Part shown: one piece after another, positions 1 through 6,787 of the stretch | Numbering within the stretch: the first letter of the stretch is position 1 | How the letters are laid out: every line of letters begins with the position of its first letter | DNA from: Paracoccaceae bacterium | Lineage (GTDB): Bacteria; Pseudomonadota; Alphaproteobacteria; Rhodobacterales; Rhodobacteraceae | Direction: 5' to 3' | Length of the DNA: 8,814 bases | Assembly (NCBI GenBank): GCA_003511785.1 | Contig: DOIS01000126.1 | Span: 1 to 8,814, forward strand | Position numbers and translations under genes: made by a program | The notes under the pieces: model-generated | Databases searched by the model: none | Told to the model about the DNA's origin: nothing | The model's input: the letters and a program-made list of their open reading frames with translations, nothing else

Positions 1-1280
1 GGGTTCACGATGTCGTTCGAGCCGATCACGATCACCACGTCGGTGTCGGGGAAGTCCTCGTTGATCTCGTCCATCTCCAGCACGATGTCATAGGGCACCT
101 TGGCCTCGGCCAGGAGCACGTTCATGTGCCCCGGCAGACGCCCCGCCACGGGGTGGATCGCAAAGCGCACCTCCTTGCCCTTGCCGCGCAGCTTGCGGGT
201 CATCTCGCTCACCGCGTTCTGCGCTTGGGCCACGGCCATGCCGTAGCCCGGCACGATGATGACGCTGTCGGCCTCGTTCAGCGCGGTGGCCACGCCGTCG
301 GTGTCGATGGCGACCTGTTCGCCCTCGACCTCCATCTGCGCGCCCGCCGGGCCGCCGAAGCCACCCAGGATGACCGAGATGAACGAGCGGTTCATCGCCT
401 TGCACATGATGTAGGACAGGATTGCCCCCGACGATCCCACCAGAGCGCCGACCACGATCAGCAGGTCGTTGCCGAGGCTGAAGCCGATCGCGGCGGCCGC
501 CCAGCCCGAATAGCTGTTGAGCATCGAGACCACCACCGGCATGTCGGCGCCGCCGATGCCCATGATCAGGTGATAACCGATGAAGAAGGCGAGAAGCGTC
601 AGCAGCACCAGCGACCAGATGCCCGCCCCGCCCAGATACATCAGCGCCAGGATCAGCGACAGCGCCGCGGCGCCGGCGTTCAGGATATGCCCGCCGGGCA
701 GCTTCTTGGCCGCCGAATCGACGCGTCCCGCCAGCTTGCCATAGGCGATGACCGAGCCGGTGAAGGTCACGGCCCCGATCCAGATGCCCAGCACCAGCTC
801 GACCTTGAGGATGCCCACCTCGACCGCCGTCTTCTTGGCGACGATGGCGGCGAAGCCGGTGAACTGCTTGGCGAAGGCCACGCCCTCGGCGGTGATCTCC
901 TCGGGGCGCGGGAACAGGAGCCCGGCCTCGGTGAAGGCCCGCGCCACGCGGCCCAGCTCGATATCGGCGTTGAAGCCGACGAACACGGCGGCCAGGCCCA
1001 CGAGGCTGTGCATGATCGCCACCAGTTCGGGCATCTGGGTCATCTGCACCCGCGTGGCCAGCATGTAGCCCACGACCGAGCCCGCCGCGATCAGCAGGAT
1101 CGACAGCCACCACAGGCCGGCGCCCGGCCCGATCAGCGTGGCCAGCACCGCGATGGCCATGCCGACGATGCCGTACCAGACCGCGCGCTTGGCGCTTTCC
1201 TGGCCCGACAGACCGCCCAGCGACAGGATGAAGAGAACGGCGGCGACCGCATAGGCCGCGATTGTGAATCCGAAATCCAT
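1..1280 (-). CDS. pntB: NAD(P) transhydrogenase subunit beta, C-terminus cut by the window edge
   Basis: Beta subunit of the membrane-bound proton-translocating transhydrogenase, which uses the proton gradient to move hydride from NADH to NADP+ in the inner membrane. 426 codons are visible, starting at ATG 1280 (MDFGFTIAAY) behind a GGGGCAGGA ribosome site; about 70 C-terminal residues are missing at the left edge by comparison with my recollection of E. coli PntB. The first ~300 residues are mostly hydrophobic helices (domain II), with the conserved MPELVAILHS-like stretch at 83-92, GAVTFTGSV at 169-177 and GGADMPVVVSMLNSYSGWAA at 243-262. The NADPH-binding domain III follows, with GYGMAVAQAQ at 345-354 and GRLPGHMNVLLAEAKVPYD at 380-398. 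Compared with E. coli PntB there are about 37 extra residues between roughly 105 and 160. It lies 12 bp after pntA, so it belongs to the same operon. Confidence 0.97.
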   Translation of the reverse strand, partial: MDFGFTIAAYAVAAVLFILSLGGLSGQESAKRAVWYGIVGMAIAVLATLIGPGAGLWWLSILLIAAGSVVGYMLATRVQMTQMPELVAIMHSLVGLAAVFVGFNADIELGRVARAFTEAGLLFPRPEEITAEGVAFAKQFTGFAAIVAKKTAVEVGILKVELVLGIWIGAVTFTGSVIAYGKLAGRVDSAAKKLPGGHILNAGAAALSLILALMYLGGAGIWSLVLLTLLAFFIGYHLIMGIGGADMPVVVSMLNSYSGWAAAAIGFSLGNDLLIVVGALVGSSGAILSYIMCKAMNRSFISVILGGFGGPAGAQMEVEGEQVAIDTDGVATALNEADSVIIVPGYGMAVAQAQNAVSEMTRKLRGKGKEVRFAIHPVAGRLPGHMNVLLAEAKVPYDIVLEMDEINEDFPDTDVVIVIGSNDIVN

Positions 1281-1292
1281 TGATCCTGCCCC

Positions 1293-2867
1293 TTACGATT
1301 TCTGGAACATGGCGAGCATGCGCCGGGTGACGAGGAAGCCGCCGAAGATATTGATCGCGGCCATGAAGATCCCCAGCGCCGCAAGCAGCGTGATGAGGAC
1401 GGAGCTCGACCCGACCTGGACCAGCGCACCCAGGATGATGATCGACGAGATCGCGTTGGTCACCGCCATCAGCGGTGTGTGCAGCGAATGCGCAACGCCC
1501 CAGATCACCTGGAAGCCCACGAAGACCGCCAGCAGGAAGACGATGAAATGCTGCATGAAGCTGGCCGGCGCGATCAGGCCCACGCCCAGCACAAGCGCCG
1601 CGCCAACGGCCAGAAGCGTGACCTGTTGCTTGGTCTGCGCCTTGAAATCGGCGATCTCCTTGGCGCGCTTCTCCTCGGCGGTCAGTTCCTTGACCTCTTT
1701 CTTCTTCGGCGCGGCGGCGATGGCCTGCACCTTGAGCGGTGGCGGCGGCCATGTGATCTCGCCCTGGTGGGTGACGGTGGCGCTACGGATCACGTCATCC
1801 TCCATGTCATGCACCACCTGCCCGTCCTTTTCGGGCGTCAGGTCGGTCATCATGTGGCGGATGTTAGTCGCATAGAGCGTCGAGGCCTGCGTCGCCATGC
1901 GCGAGGGGAAATCGGTATAGCCGATGATCGTCACACCGTTCTCGGTGACGATCTTCTCGTCCTTGACCGTGAGCTTGCAGTTGCCGCCGCGCTCGGCGGC
2001 CAGGTCGACGATCACCGAGCCGGGTTTCATCGCCTGGACCATGTCCTCGGTCCACAGCTCCGGCGCCTCGCGGTTGGGGATCAGCGCCGTGGTGATGACG
2101 ATGTCCATCTCGGGCGCCAGCTCGCGGAACTTGGCCAGCTGCGCCTCGCGGAATTCGGGCGAGGAGACGCTGGCATAACCGCCCGAGGACGAGCCGTCGG
2201 TCTGCTCTTCCTCGAAGTCGAGATAGACGAACTCGGCGCCCATCGATTCCACCTGCTCGGCCACTTCGGGGCGCACGTCGAAGGCATAGGTCACGGCGCC
2301 CAGCGAGGTCGAGGTTCCGATCGCCGCGAGACCCGCGACGCCGGCGCCGACCACCAGCACCTTGGCCGGCGGAATCTTGCCCGCGGCGGTGATCTGGCCG
2401 GTGAAGAAACGGCCGAAATTGTTGCCCGCCTCGATCACGGCGCGGTAGCCCGCGATATTGGCCATCGACGACAGCGCGTCCATCTTCTGCGCCCGGCTGA
2501 TGCGCGGCACCATCTCCATGGCGATGACGGTCGCACCCTTCTGCTTGGCCAGTTCCATCCCTTCTTGGTTCCCGGCCGGATTGAAAAAGGAGATCAGCGT
2601 CTTGTTCTTGGTCAGGCGCTTCAGCTCGACCTCGGTCGGAATCCGCACCTTGGCGATGATGTCGGCGGTCTTCCACAGCGCCGCGGCGGTCTTGACGATC
2701 TCGACCCCGGCGGCTTCGTAATCCGCATCCTTGAAGCCCGCCTTCTCGCCGGCGCCGGCCTCGAGGGCGCAGTCATAGCCCAGCTTCTGCAAGGCCCGCG
2801 CCGAGTCCGGCGTCATTGCGACGCGGTTCTCGCCGTCGAGAATTTCCTTTGGCGTTCCGATTTTCAC
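1293..2867 (-). CDS. pntA: NAD(P) transhydrogenase subunit alpha, GTG start
   Basis: Alpha subunit of the proton-translocating transhydrogenase; it binds NAD(H) on the cytoplasmic side and contributes membrane helices to the proton channel. The 524-residue product is a fused PntA, not the split PntAA/PntAB form known from Rhodospirillum rubrum. The alanine-dehydrogenase-like N-terminal part begins KIGTPKEI and has RVAMTPDSA at 15-23; the NAD-binding glycine motif GAGVAGLAA lies at 174-182. A Pro- and Lys-rich linker (about 374-412) leads to four hydrophobic segments (about 415-435, 438-455, 468-485, 488-512). I chose GTG 2867 because the family N-terminus starts exactly there and AGGGGG lies 7 nt upstream. 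An in-frame ATG at 2966 would add 33 residues with no family resemblance. pntB follows after 12 bp. Confidence 0.96.
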   Translation of the reverse strand: MKIGTPKEILDGENRVAMTPDSARALQKLGYDCALEAGAGEKAGFKDADYEAAGVEIVKTAAALWKTADIIAKVRIPTEVELKRLTKNKTLISFFNPAGNQEGMELAKQKGATVIAMEMVPRISRAQKMDALSSMANIAGYRAVIEAGNNFGRFFTGQITAAGKIPPAKVLVVGAGVAGLAAIGTSTSLGAVTYAFDVRPEVAEQVESMGAEFVYLDFEEEQTDGSSSGGYASVSSPEFREAQLAKFRELAPEMDIVITTALIPNREAPELWTEDMVQAMKPGSVIVDLAAERGGNCKLTVKDEKIVTENGVTIIGYTDFPSRMATQASTLYATNIRHMMTDLTPEKDGQVVHDMEDDVIRSATVTHQGEITWPPPPLKVQAIAAAPKKKEVKELTAEEKRAKEIADFKAQTKQQVTLLAVGAALVLGVGLIAPASFMQHFIVFLLAVFVGFQVIWGVAHSLHTPLMAVTNAISSIIILGALVQVGSSSVLITLLAALGIFMAAINIFGGFLVTRRMLAMFQKS

Positions 2868-2874
2868 CTCATGT

Positions 2875-2880
2875 CCCCCT
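2875..2880 (-). promoter_or_regulatory. pntA ribosome binding site that fixes the GTG start
   Basis: AGGGGG on the minus strand, 7 nt before GTG 2867. It decides the start in favour of GTG over the upstream in-frame ATG at 2966. Confidence 0.8.
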
Positions 2881-2885
2881 TTGAT

Positions 2886-2899
2886 GCCCGGAACCGGGC
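2886..2899 (-). promoter_or_regulatory. Perfect small inverted repeat in the pntA leader
   Basis: GCCCGG and CCGGGC are separated by two bases, 5 bp upstream of the pntA ribosome site. It could fold in the leader RNA, or serve as a short protein site. Its closeness to the Shine-Dalgarno sequence is the only hint of a role. The rest of the 120-bp gap between the methyltransferase stop and the pntA start shows no convincing promoter; a TTGCGG / TAGAGA pair with 17-bp spacing exists but is weak. Confidence 0.3.
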
Positions 2900-2987
2900 G
2901 CGAAAATTTAGGCTCTTTGGCCCAGATCTCTACCGTGCAGATGCAGAATCCGCAAGGAAGCGCCATATGACGTAACGATGCGGGCGG

Positions 2988-3440
2988 TCACAGCCAGCGC
3001 CGCACCTTGCGTTCGTACCGCGCCCAGTCCAGCCGGAAGGCGCGCCGCATCCGGTTCTCCTCGGGGATCACGAAGCGGCGTTCGAGCACCCAGAGCAGCA
3101 CCGGCACCAGCGGCAGCGCAAGCACCGCGTCGAAGCGCAGCACCAGCCCCGCCAGGATCAGCACGTCGCCCAGATAAATCGGGTTGCGCGAGCGCGAGAA
3201 GATGCCGCCCGTCACCAGCCGGTCGGGCGTGTGGTGCGGCAGGATCGTGGTGCGCTGGCGTCGCATCTCCCAGGCGGCCAGTGCCATCAGCAGCACCCCG
3301 CCGCCCACCAGGAGCCCGCCCAGCAGGTCGGCCCAAGCGCCCCCGAAGCTCAGCCCCACGGGCCAGAATTCGGCCTGCGCCCAGGCCAGCGCGGCGAAGG
3401 CCACGAGCCAGACCGGCGGGATGTCGATCCACTTCAGCAC
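2988..3440 (-). CDS. Small integral-membrane methyltransferase, ICMT/PEMT superfamily
   Basis: A 150-residue, mostly hydrophobic protein with about four membrane segments (about 8-24, 35-57, 88-103, 105-120). The C-terminal half carries the superfamily signature: HTPDRLVTGGIFSRSRNP at 70-87 followed by IYLGD, then a Glu-rich/Arg-rich tail (IPEENRMRRAF at 125-135, ending RKVRRWL). These elements bind S-adenosylmethionine and the lipid-embedded substrate in the isoprenylcysteine carboxyl methyltransferase and phospholipid methyltransferase families. The substrate here cannot be told from sequence; bacterial members rarely have prenylated protein targets. The likely start is GTG 3440, because WIDIPPVWL just after it resembles the usual N-terminus. 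No strong ribosome site precedes it, and a hairpin abuts it. It lies 55 bp after the MBL-fold gene on the same strand. Confidence 0.85.
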   Translation of the reverse strand: MLKWIDIPPVWLVAFAALAWAQAEFWPVGLSFGGAWADLLGGLLVGGGVLLMALAAWEMRRQRTTILPHHTPDRLVTGGIFSRSRNPIYLGDVLILAGLVLRFDAVLALPLVPVLLWVLERRFVIPEENRMRRAFRLDWARYERKVRRWL

Positions 3441-3446
3441 CCCGCA

Positions 3447-3481
3447 CCCAAGAATTTTCGGAAAGTCTTGGGAAATTTTTT
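3447..3481 (+). terminator. Intergenic hairpin followed by a T-run on the plus strand
   Basis: Arms CCCAAGA (3447-3453) and TCTTGGG (3466-3472) pair perfectly. After one A-G mismatch the inner TTTT/GAAA bases can extend the stem around a TCGG loop. On the plus strand it is followed by AAA and six Ts, which looks like an intrinsic terminator. However, both flanking genes run on the minus strand, where no T-run follows. It may stop antisense transcription, be a repeat-family member, or fold in the minus-strand message 6 nt before the methyltransferase start. Confidence 0.45.
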
Positions 3482-3495
3482 CGAAGAGATTTCGC

Positions 3496-4449
3496 TCACT
3501 CCCACTCCATCTCCTCGAACACGCGGCCGGCGTTGCGCGTGGCCAACTCTTCGAATGTGTCCAGATGCGCCCAATTCGACTGATCCACGTAATAGGCGCT
3601 GGCCAAGTCTCCGCCCTCGTCGATATGGGCGCCGATCTTGGCGCGCAGATCAACCAGGTAGTCGCGGGTATATCGCCGCACCTGCGCCATGTTGGTGGGA
3701 TGGCCATGGCCCGGGATCACGTAGGTGGGGGCGATGGGTTCCAGCTTCTCCTCCCAGGTCTCGAGCCAGCAGGAGGTGCAGGTATGCTCGAAGATCGGCG
3801 GCATGCGCTCGTGGAAGGCGATGTCGCCCGCAATCATGATCTCCCATTCGGGTATCCAGACCTGGATATCGCCCGGGTCATGCGCGGGGCCCAGGTGCAG
3901 CACCTCGATCATCACCCCGCCCAGTTCGATCGCGTGGCGGTCCTCGAAGGTCAGGTTGGCATGTTCGATGCGCGTGCCTTCGGCCTTGTCGCGGTTGTAG
4001 CGCTGCATCCCCTGCAAGATGAAATCGCCATTGGCCTGCGTCTCCTCGACCGCGTCCACATGGGCCAGGACGTCCACCCCCTGGTCGCGCCAGTAGGAAT
4101 TGCCCAACATGGCGTGGCCCTGCCCGTTCTCGTTGATGACCAGCACCACGGGCTGGTCGGTCACCGCCTTGATCTCGTCATGCAGCGCCTTGGCCAGCCG
4201 CGCCGAGGCGCCGCCGTTGACGACAACCACGCCCTCCCCGGTGACGATGAAGGACAGGTTGTTGTTATGGCCCGAATTCTCGTAGGTCAGCGGCGCCGTG
4301 GCCCCGATGGCCGAGAAGACATGCGGGATCACCTCGACCGGCTTGGAGTAGAGCTCGGATTGCGGATACTGGTCGGCGATGTCCTCGCTCGCCCAGCCGG
4401 GCACGGCCAGCGCCAGGCCCAGCGCGGCGGCGGTCAGAAATCGTGTCAT
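3496..4449 (-). CDS. Exported MBL-fold metallohydrolase-like protein with altered metal motif
   Basis: A 317-residue protein starting at ATG 4449 behind a strong AGGGAGG ribosome site. Residues 1-20 form a Sec-type signal peptide (hydrophobic AAALGLALAV, probable cleavage PGWA|SED), so it should be periplasmic or secreted. The metallo-beta-lactamase fold is recognisable from GEGVVVVNGG (71-80), INENGQGHAMLGN (105-117), GPAHDPGD (187-194), IPEWEIMIAGD (199-209) and VIPGHGHPT (244-252). The later ligand positions are kept: His190, Asp209, His248. The first motif, normally HxHxDH, reads N108-x-Q110-x-H112-A113, so none of its four ligands is conserved, and the usual Asp of the VVDTG strand is Asn78. 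A CxxC pair (Cys224, Cys227) follows the Asp209 segment. It may be a pseudoenzyme or use a rearranged metal site; the substrate is unknown. First gene of the minus-strand group leading to pntAB. Confidence 0.85.
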   Translation of the reverse strand: MTRFLTAAALGLALAVPGWASEDIADQYPQSELYSKPVEVIPHVFSAIGATAPLTYENSGHNNNLSFIVTGEGVVVVNGGASARLAKALHDEIKAVTDQPVVLVINENGQGHAMLGNSYWRDQGVDVLAHVDAVEETQANGDFILQGMQRYNRDKAEGTRIEHANLTFEDRHAIELGGVMIEVLHLGPAHDPGDIQVWIPEWEIMIAGDIAFHERMPPIFEHTCTSCWLETWEEKLEPIAPTYVIPGHGHPTNMAQVRRYTRDYLVDLRAKIGAHIDEGGDLASAYYVDQSNWAHLDTFEELATRNAGRVFEEMEWE

Positions 4450-4477
4450 GGAACCTCCCTTTCGGCAATCGCGCACA

Positions 4478-4498
4478 AATTCACATGTATGAATTCAT
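4478..4498. promoter_or_regulatory. Overlapping palindromes in the divergent promoter gap, candidate operator
   Basis: AATTCA (4478-4483) and TGAATT (4490-4495) form an inverted repeat with 6-bp spacing, and ATGAATTCAT (4489-4498) is a perfect 10-bp palindrome overlapping it. This AT-rich island stands in otherwise GC-rich DNA, 29 bp upstream of the MBL-fold gene start and about 110 bp upstream of the SDR start. It is placed to act as an operator or promoter element for the minus-strand gene. No regulator gene is adjacent. The remainder of the 156-bp gap (4450-4605) shows no clear -35/-10 pair. Confidence 0.4.
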
Positions 4499-4605
4499 AA
4501 GTAAAGCGGTCCCGTGCGGCGCTGCGGCGTGACGGAACGGCGCGGCTTGTGCCGGGCTGTCGCGCGCGTCAGGGTGCACGCGATGACTGACACGGGAGAG
4601 AGACC

Positions 4606-5358
4606 ATGACACTTGCAGGCAAACACGCGCTGGTCACCGGCGGCGGGACGGGCATCGGCCTGGCCGTCGCCCGCGCCCTGGCCGAGGAGGGCGCGGTCGT
4701 AACCATCACCGGCCGCCGCCAGGAGGTGCTGGACGAGGTGGCGGGCGACGGGCTGACCGGGATGGCGATGGACGTGCGCGACGAGGCCGACGTGGTGGCC
4801 AAGATCGCGGCGGCCGTCGAGGCGCGCGGCCCGATCCAGATCTGCGTGCCCAATGCCGGCATCGCCGAGGGCCGCGCGGTGCACAAGACCTCGATGGAGT
4901 TCTGGAACAACATGGTGGCCACCAACCTCACCGGGGCCTTCCTGACCATCCGCGAGAGCCTGACCTCGATGCGCCAGACCGACTGGGGCCGGGTGATATC
5001 GATGGCGTCGCTGGCCGGGCTGCGCGGGCTCAAGGGCGCGGCGTGCTACTCGGCCACGAAACACGGGCTGATCGGTCTGACCCGGTCGCTGAGCGAGGAT
5101 TACCTGGGCACGCCCTTCACCTTCAACGCGATCTGCCCGGGCTATGTGGAAACGCCCATCGTGGACCGCAACATCGTCGCCATCGCCGAGCGCGCGGCGA
5201 TCTCGCACGAAGAGGCCAAGCAGATCATGGTCAGCTCGAACCGCCACAACCGGCTGATCCGGCCCGAAGAGGTCTCGGCCGCGGCGCTCTGGCTGGTGCG
5301 GCCGGGCTCGGAGAGCATCAACGGCCAGGTGATCGAGATCGCCGGCGGGCAGGTCTGA
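4606..5358 (+). CDS. Short-chain dehydrogenase/reductase (SDR) of unknown substrate
   Basis: A 250-residue classical SDR, soluble, the usual length for the family. It shows the Rossmann motif TGGGTGIG (11-18), Arg37-Arg38 after the second strand (which favours NADPH but does not prove it), NAG (83-85), Asn107, the catalytic Ser135, Tyr148 and Lys152 (YSATK), and PGYVETP (178-184). All catalytic residues are intact. The start ATG 4606 has GGGAGAGAG upstream. It is closest in style to acetoacetyl-CoA reductase / 3-hydroxyacyl dehydrogenase-like SDRs, but the substrate cannot be read from sequence. It lies 131 bp before kynU on the same strand. A role downstream of anthranilate, for example in a 2-aminobenzoyl-CoA route, is inference from position only. 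Confidence 0.93.
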   Translation: MTLAGKHALVTGGGTGIGLAVARALAEEGAVVTITGRRQEVLDEVAGDGLTGMAMDVRDEADVVAKIAAAVEARGPIQICVPNAGIAEGRAVHKTSMEFWNNMVATNLTGAFLTIRESLTSMRQTDWGRVISMASLAGLRGLKGAACYSATKHGLIGLTRSLSEDYLGTPFTFNAICPGYVETPIVDRNIVAIAERAAISHEEAKQIMVSSNRHNRLIRPEEVSAAALWLVRPGSESINGQVIEIAGGQV

Positions 5359-5377
5359 GGCGGGCGCGTCGCGCCTC
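5357..5377 (+). terminator. GC-rich hairpin at the end of the SDR gene, weak terminator candidate
   Basis: GAGGCG (5357-5362) pairs with CGCCTC (5372-5377) around a 9-base loop, overlapping the SDR stop codon. It is followed by a run of C, not T, so it is at best a weak or Rho-assisted terminator or an RNA-stabilising stem. Confidence 0.35.
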
Positions 5378-5413
5378 CCCCCGCCGGTATTTGCGAACGA
5401 GAAGAAGCCAGGG
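5377..5413 (+). repeat. Conserved-looking intergenic element with GCCGGTATTT and AGAAGAAG
   Basis: Directly after the hairpin comes a C-run, then CCGCCGGTATTTGCGAAC and GAGAAGAAGCCAGGG. From memory, many Rhodobacteraceae genomes carry intergenic elements of this form just after genes (a GCCGG-TATTT core and an A/G-rich AGAAGAAG tail). I cannot verify that here, and only one copy is present in this window. Confidence 0.35.
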
Positions 5414-5489
5414 ACGCGGTGCTCTGGACAGGGCGAGTGCCGGGTTGTAAGACCGGGATGCTTCAAGCCTGAAATACCCTGGAGGCCCC

Positions 5490-6683
5490 ATGTCCGATTT
5501 CGCCGCGACCAAGGCGCTTTTCCACCTGCCCGAGGGGGTGATCTATCTCGACGGCAATAGCCTGGGTCCGCTGCCCAAGGCCGCGCCCGCGCGCATGGAG
5601 GAGGTGCTGCGCGACGAGTGGGGCGAGATGCTGATCACCGGCTGGAACAAGGCCGGCTGGATGGCCGCACCGATGGCCCTGGGCGACCGGATCGGGCGGC
5701 TGATCGGGGCCGAGCCGGGCCATGTGGCCTGCGGCGACACGCTGTCGATCAAGGTCTACCAGGCGCTGGCCGCCTGTCTCGAGCTGCGCCCCGACCGCCG
5801 CGTGGTGCTGTCGGACAGCGGCAACTTTCCCTCCGATCTCTACATGGCGCAGGGGCTGCTGGCCTCGCTGGGCGGCGATTACGAGTTGCGCGTTGTGGAC
5901 CCCGAGGAGGTCGGCGCGCATATCTCGGACGAGGTGGCGGCGGTGATGCTGACCGAGGTCGATTACCGCACCGGCCGCAAGCATGACATGGCCGCGCTGA
6001 CGCAAGAGGCGCATGAGGCCGGGGCGCTGATGATCTGGGATCTGGCCCATTCCGCCGGCGCGATCGAGGTGGATCTCGCCCGCGACAAGGCCGATTTCGC
6101 GGTGGGTTGCACCTACAAGTATCTCAATGGCGGCCCGGGCGCCCCGGCCTTCATCTACGTGGCGCCGCGCCATGCCGGGGCGGCGCGCAACGTGCTGGCG
6201 GGCTGGCAGGGGCACGCGGCGCCCTTCGCCTTCGACCTCGACTATCGCCCCAACCCGGGGGTCGAGCGGATGCGGGTTGGCACGCCCCCGATCCTGCAGA
6301 TGGCGGCGCTGGACGTGGCGCTCGACATCTGGGAGAGGGTGGACATGGCCGACCTGCGCGCGCAGTCCATCGCGCTGAGCGAGCATTTCATCGCCGGGGT
6401 CGAGGCAGTCGCGCCGCAGCTGCGCCTGGCCAGCCCGCGCGATCCCCAAGCGCGCGGCAGCCAGGTCTCGTTCCGCTTCGAGGAAGGCTATGCCGCCATG
6501 CAGGCGCTCATCGCGCGCGGGCTGATCGGAGATTTCCGCGCCCCCGACATCATGCGCTTCGGCTTCACGCCGCTCTTCATCGACGAGGGCGACGTGGACA
6601 AAGCCATCGCCATCATCGCAGAGGTGATGGCGGGCGAGCTGTGGGACCGCGACGAGTACAAGGTCCGGGCGGCGGTGACATGA
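5490..6683 (+). CDS. kynU: Kynureninase
   Basis: PLP-dependent enzyme that cleaves L-kynurenine to anthranilate and L-alanine in tryptophan degradation; cytoplasmic, fold type I. The 397-residue length fits bacterial kynureninases. Visible family features: YLDGNSLGPLP at 19-29, SDSGNFPSDLYM (108-119) with the kynureninase-typical NFPSD, WDLAHSAGA (183-191) where Asp184 binds the pyridine nitrogen, and CTYKYLNGGPGAPAF (207-221) with the PLP lysine Lys210. The C-terminal substrate-side motif RVGTPPILQM lies at 262-271. The start ATG 5490 has GGAGG 4 nt upstream. It lies 131 bp after the SDR and 130 bp before kynA on the same strand. Its stop codon overlaps the ATG of a 35-codon frame. Confidence 0.97.
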   Translation: MSDFAATKALFHLPEGVIYLDGNSLGPLPKAAPARMEEVLRDEWGEMLITGWNKAGWMAAPMALGDRIGRLIGAEPGHVACGDTLSIKVYQALAACLELRPDRRVVLSDSGNFPSDLYMAQGLLASLGGDYELRVVDPEEVGAHISDEVAAVMLTEVDYRTGRKHDMAALTQEAHEAGALMIWDLAHSAGAIEVDLARDKADFAVGCTYKYLNGGPGAPAFIYVAPRHAGAARNVLAGWQGHAAPFAFDLDYRPNPGVERMRVGTPPILQMAALDVALDIWERVDMADLRAQSIALSEHFIAGVEAVAPQLRLASPRDPQARGSQVSFRFEEGYAAMQALIARGLIGDFRAPDIMRFGFTPLFIDEGDVDKAIAIIAEVMAGELWDRDEYKVRAAVT

Positions 6684-6787
6684 GCGGCCCCGCGCTCCCG
6701 CTCTGCCGGCCGGCGGGCTGGGTGGCGCTCTGGCGTCGGCTGGCGGCCTGTGCCTGCCTGAACCGGAGGGGTCTGCCTGTTCGCTGA
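6680..6787 (+). CDS. Possible 35-codon small ORF with two Trp codons between kynU and kynA
   Basis: An ATG at 6680 overlaps the kynU stop (ATGA), so ribosomes finishing kynU could restart here. The frame ends with TGA at 6785-6787, 26 bp before the kynA ATG. The product begins MSGPALPLCRPAGWVALW and has Trp14 and Trp18, four Cys (9, 24, 26 and one Cys-rich neighbour region around 24-26 counted by eye), and a basic tail. No protein family is recognised. It could be chance open frame in GC-rich DNA, or a short translated leader that senses tryptophan ahead of kynA. Evidence for translation is only the overlap and position. Confidence 0.25.
   Translation: MSGPALPLCRPAGWVALWRRLAACACLNRRGLPVR

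Noticed and set aside
88..1752. Minus-strand 554-codon open frame overlapping pntA and pntB in another frame
   Set aside because: Arg/Gly/Ala-rich shadow of two unmistakable genes on the same strand.
1479..2975. Plus-strand 498-codon open frame opposite pntA
   Set aside because: Antisense shadow; composition is His/Arg/Asp-rich and no domain is visible.
3184..4500. Long plus-strand open frame (438 codons) opposite the methyltransferase and MBL-fold genes
   Set aside because: It is the high-GC mirror of two genes with clear families on the minus strand; its translation is rich in Arg, Gly, His and Asp with no family resemblance.
4583..4609. Eight-codon upstream ORF (MTDTGERP) whose TGA overlaps the SDR start as ATGA
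   Set aside because: Too short to judge, and the SDR has its own GGGAGAGAG ribosome site; chance is likely.
6705..6714. Perfect palindrome GCCGGCCGGC in the kynU-kynA gap
   Set aside because: Short palindromes of G and C are expected by chance at this GC content; nothing else supports a site.
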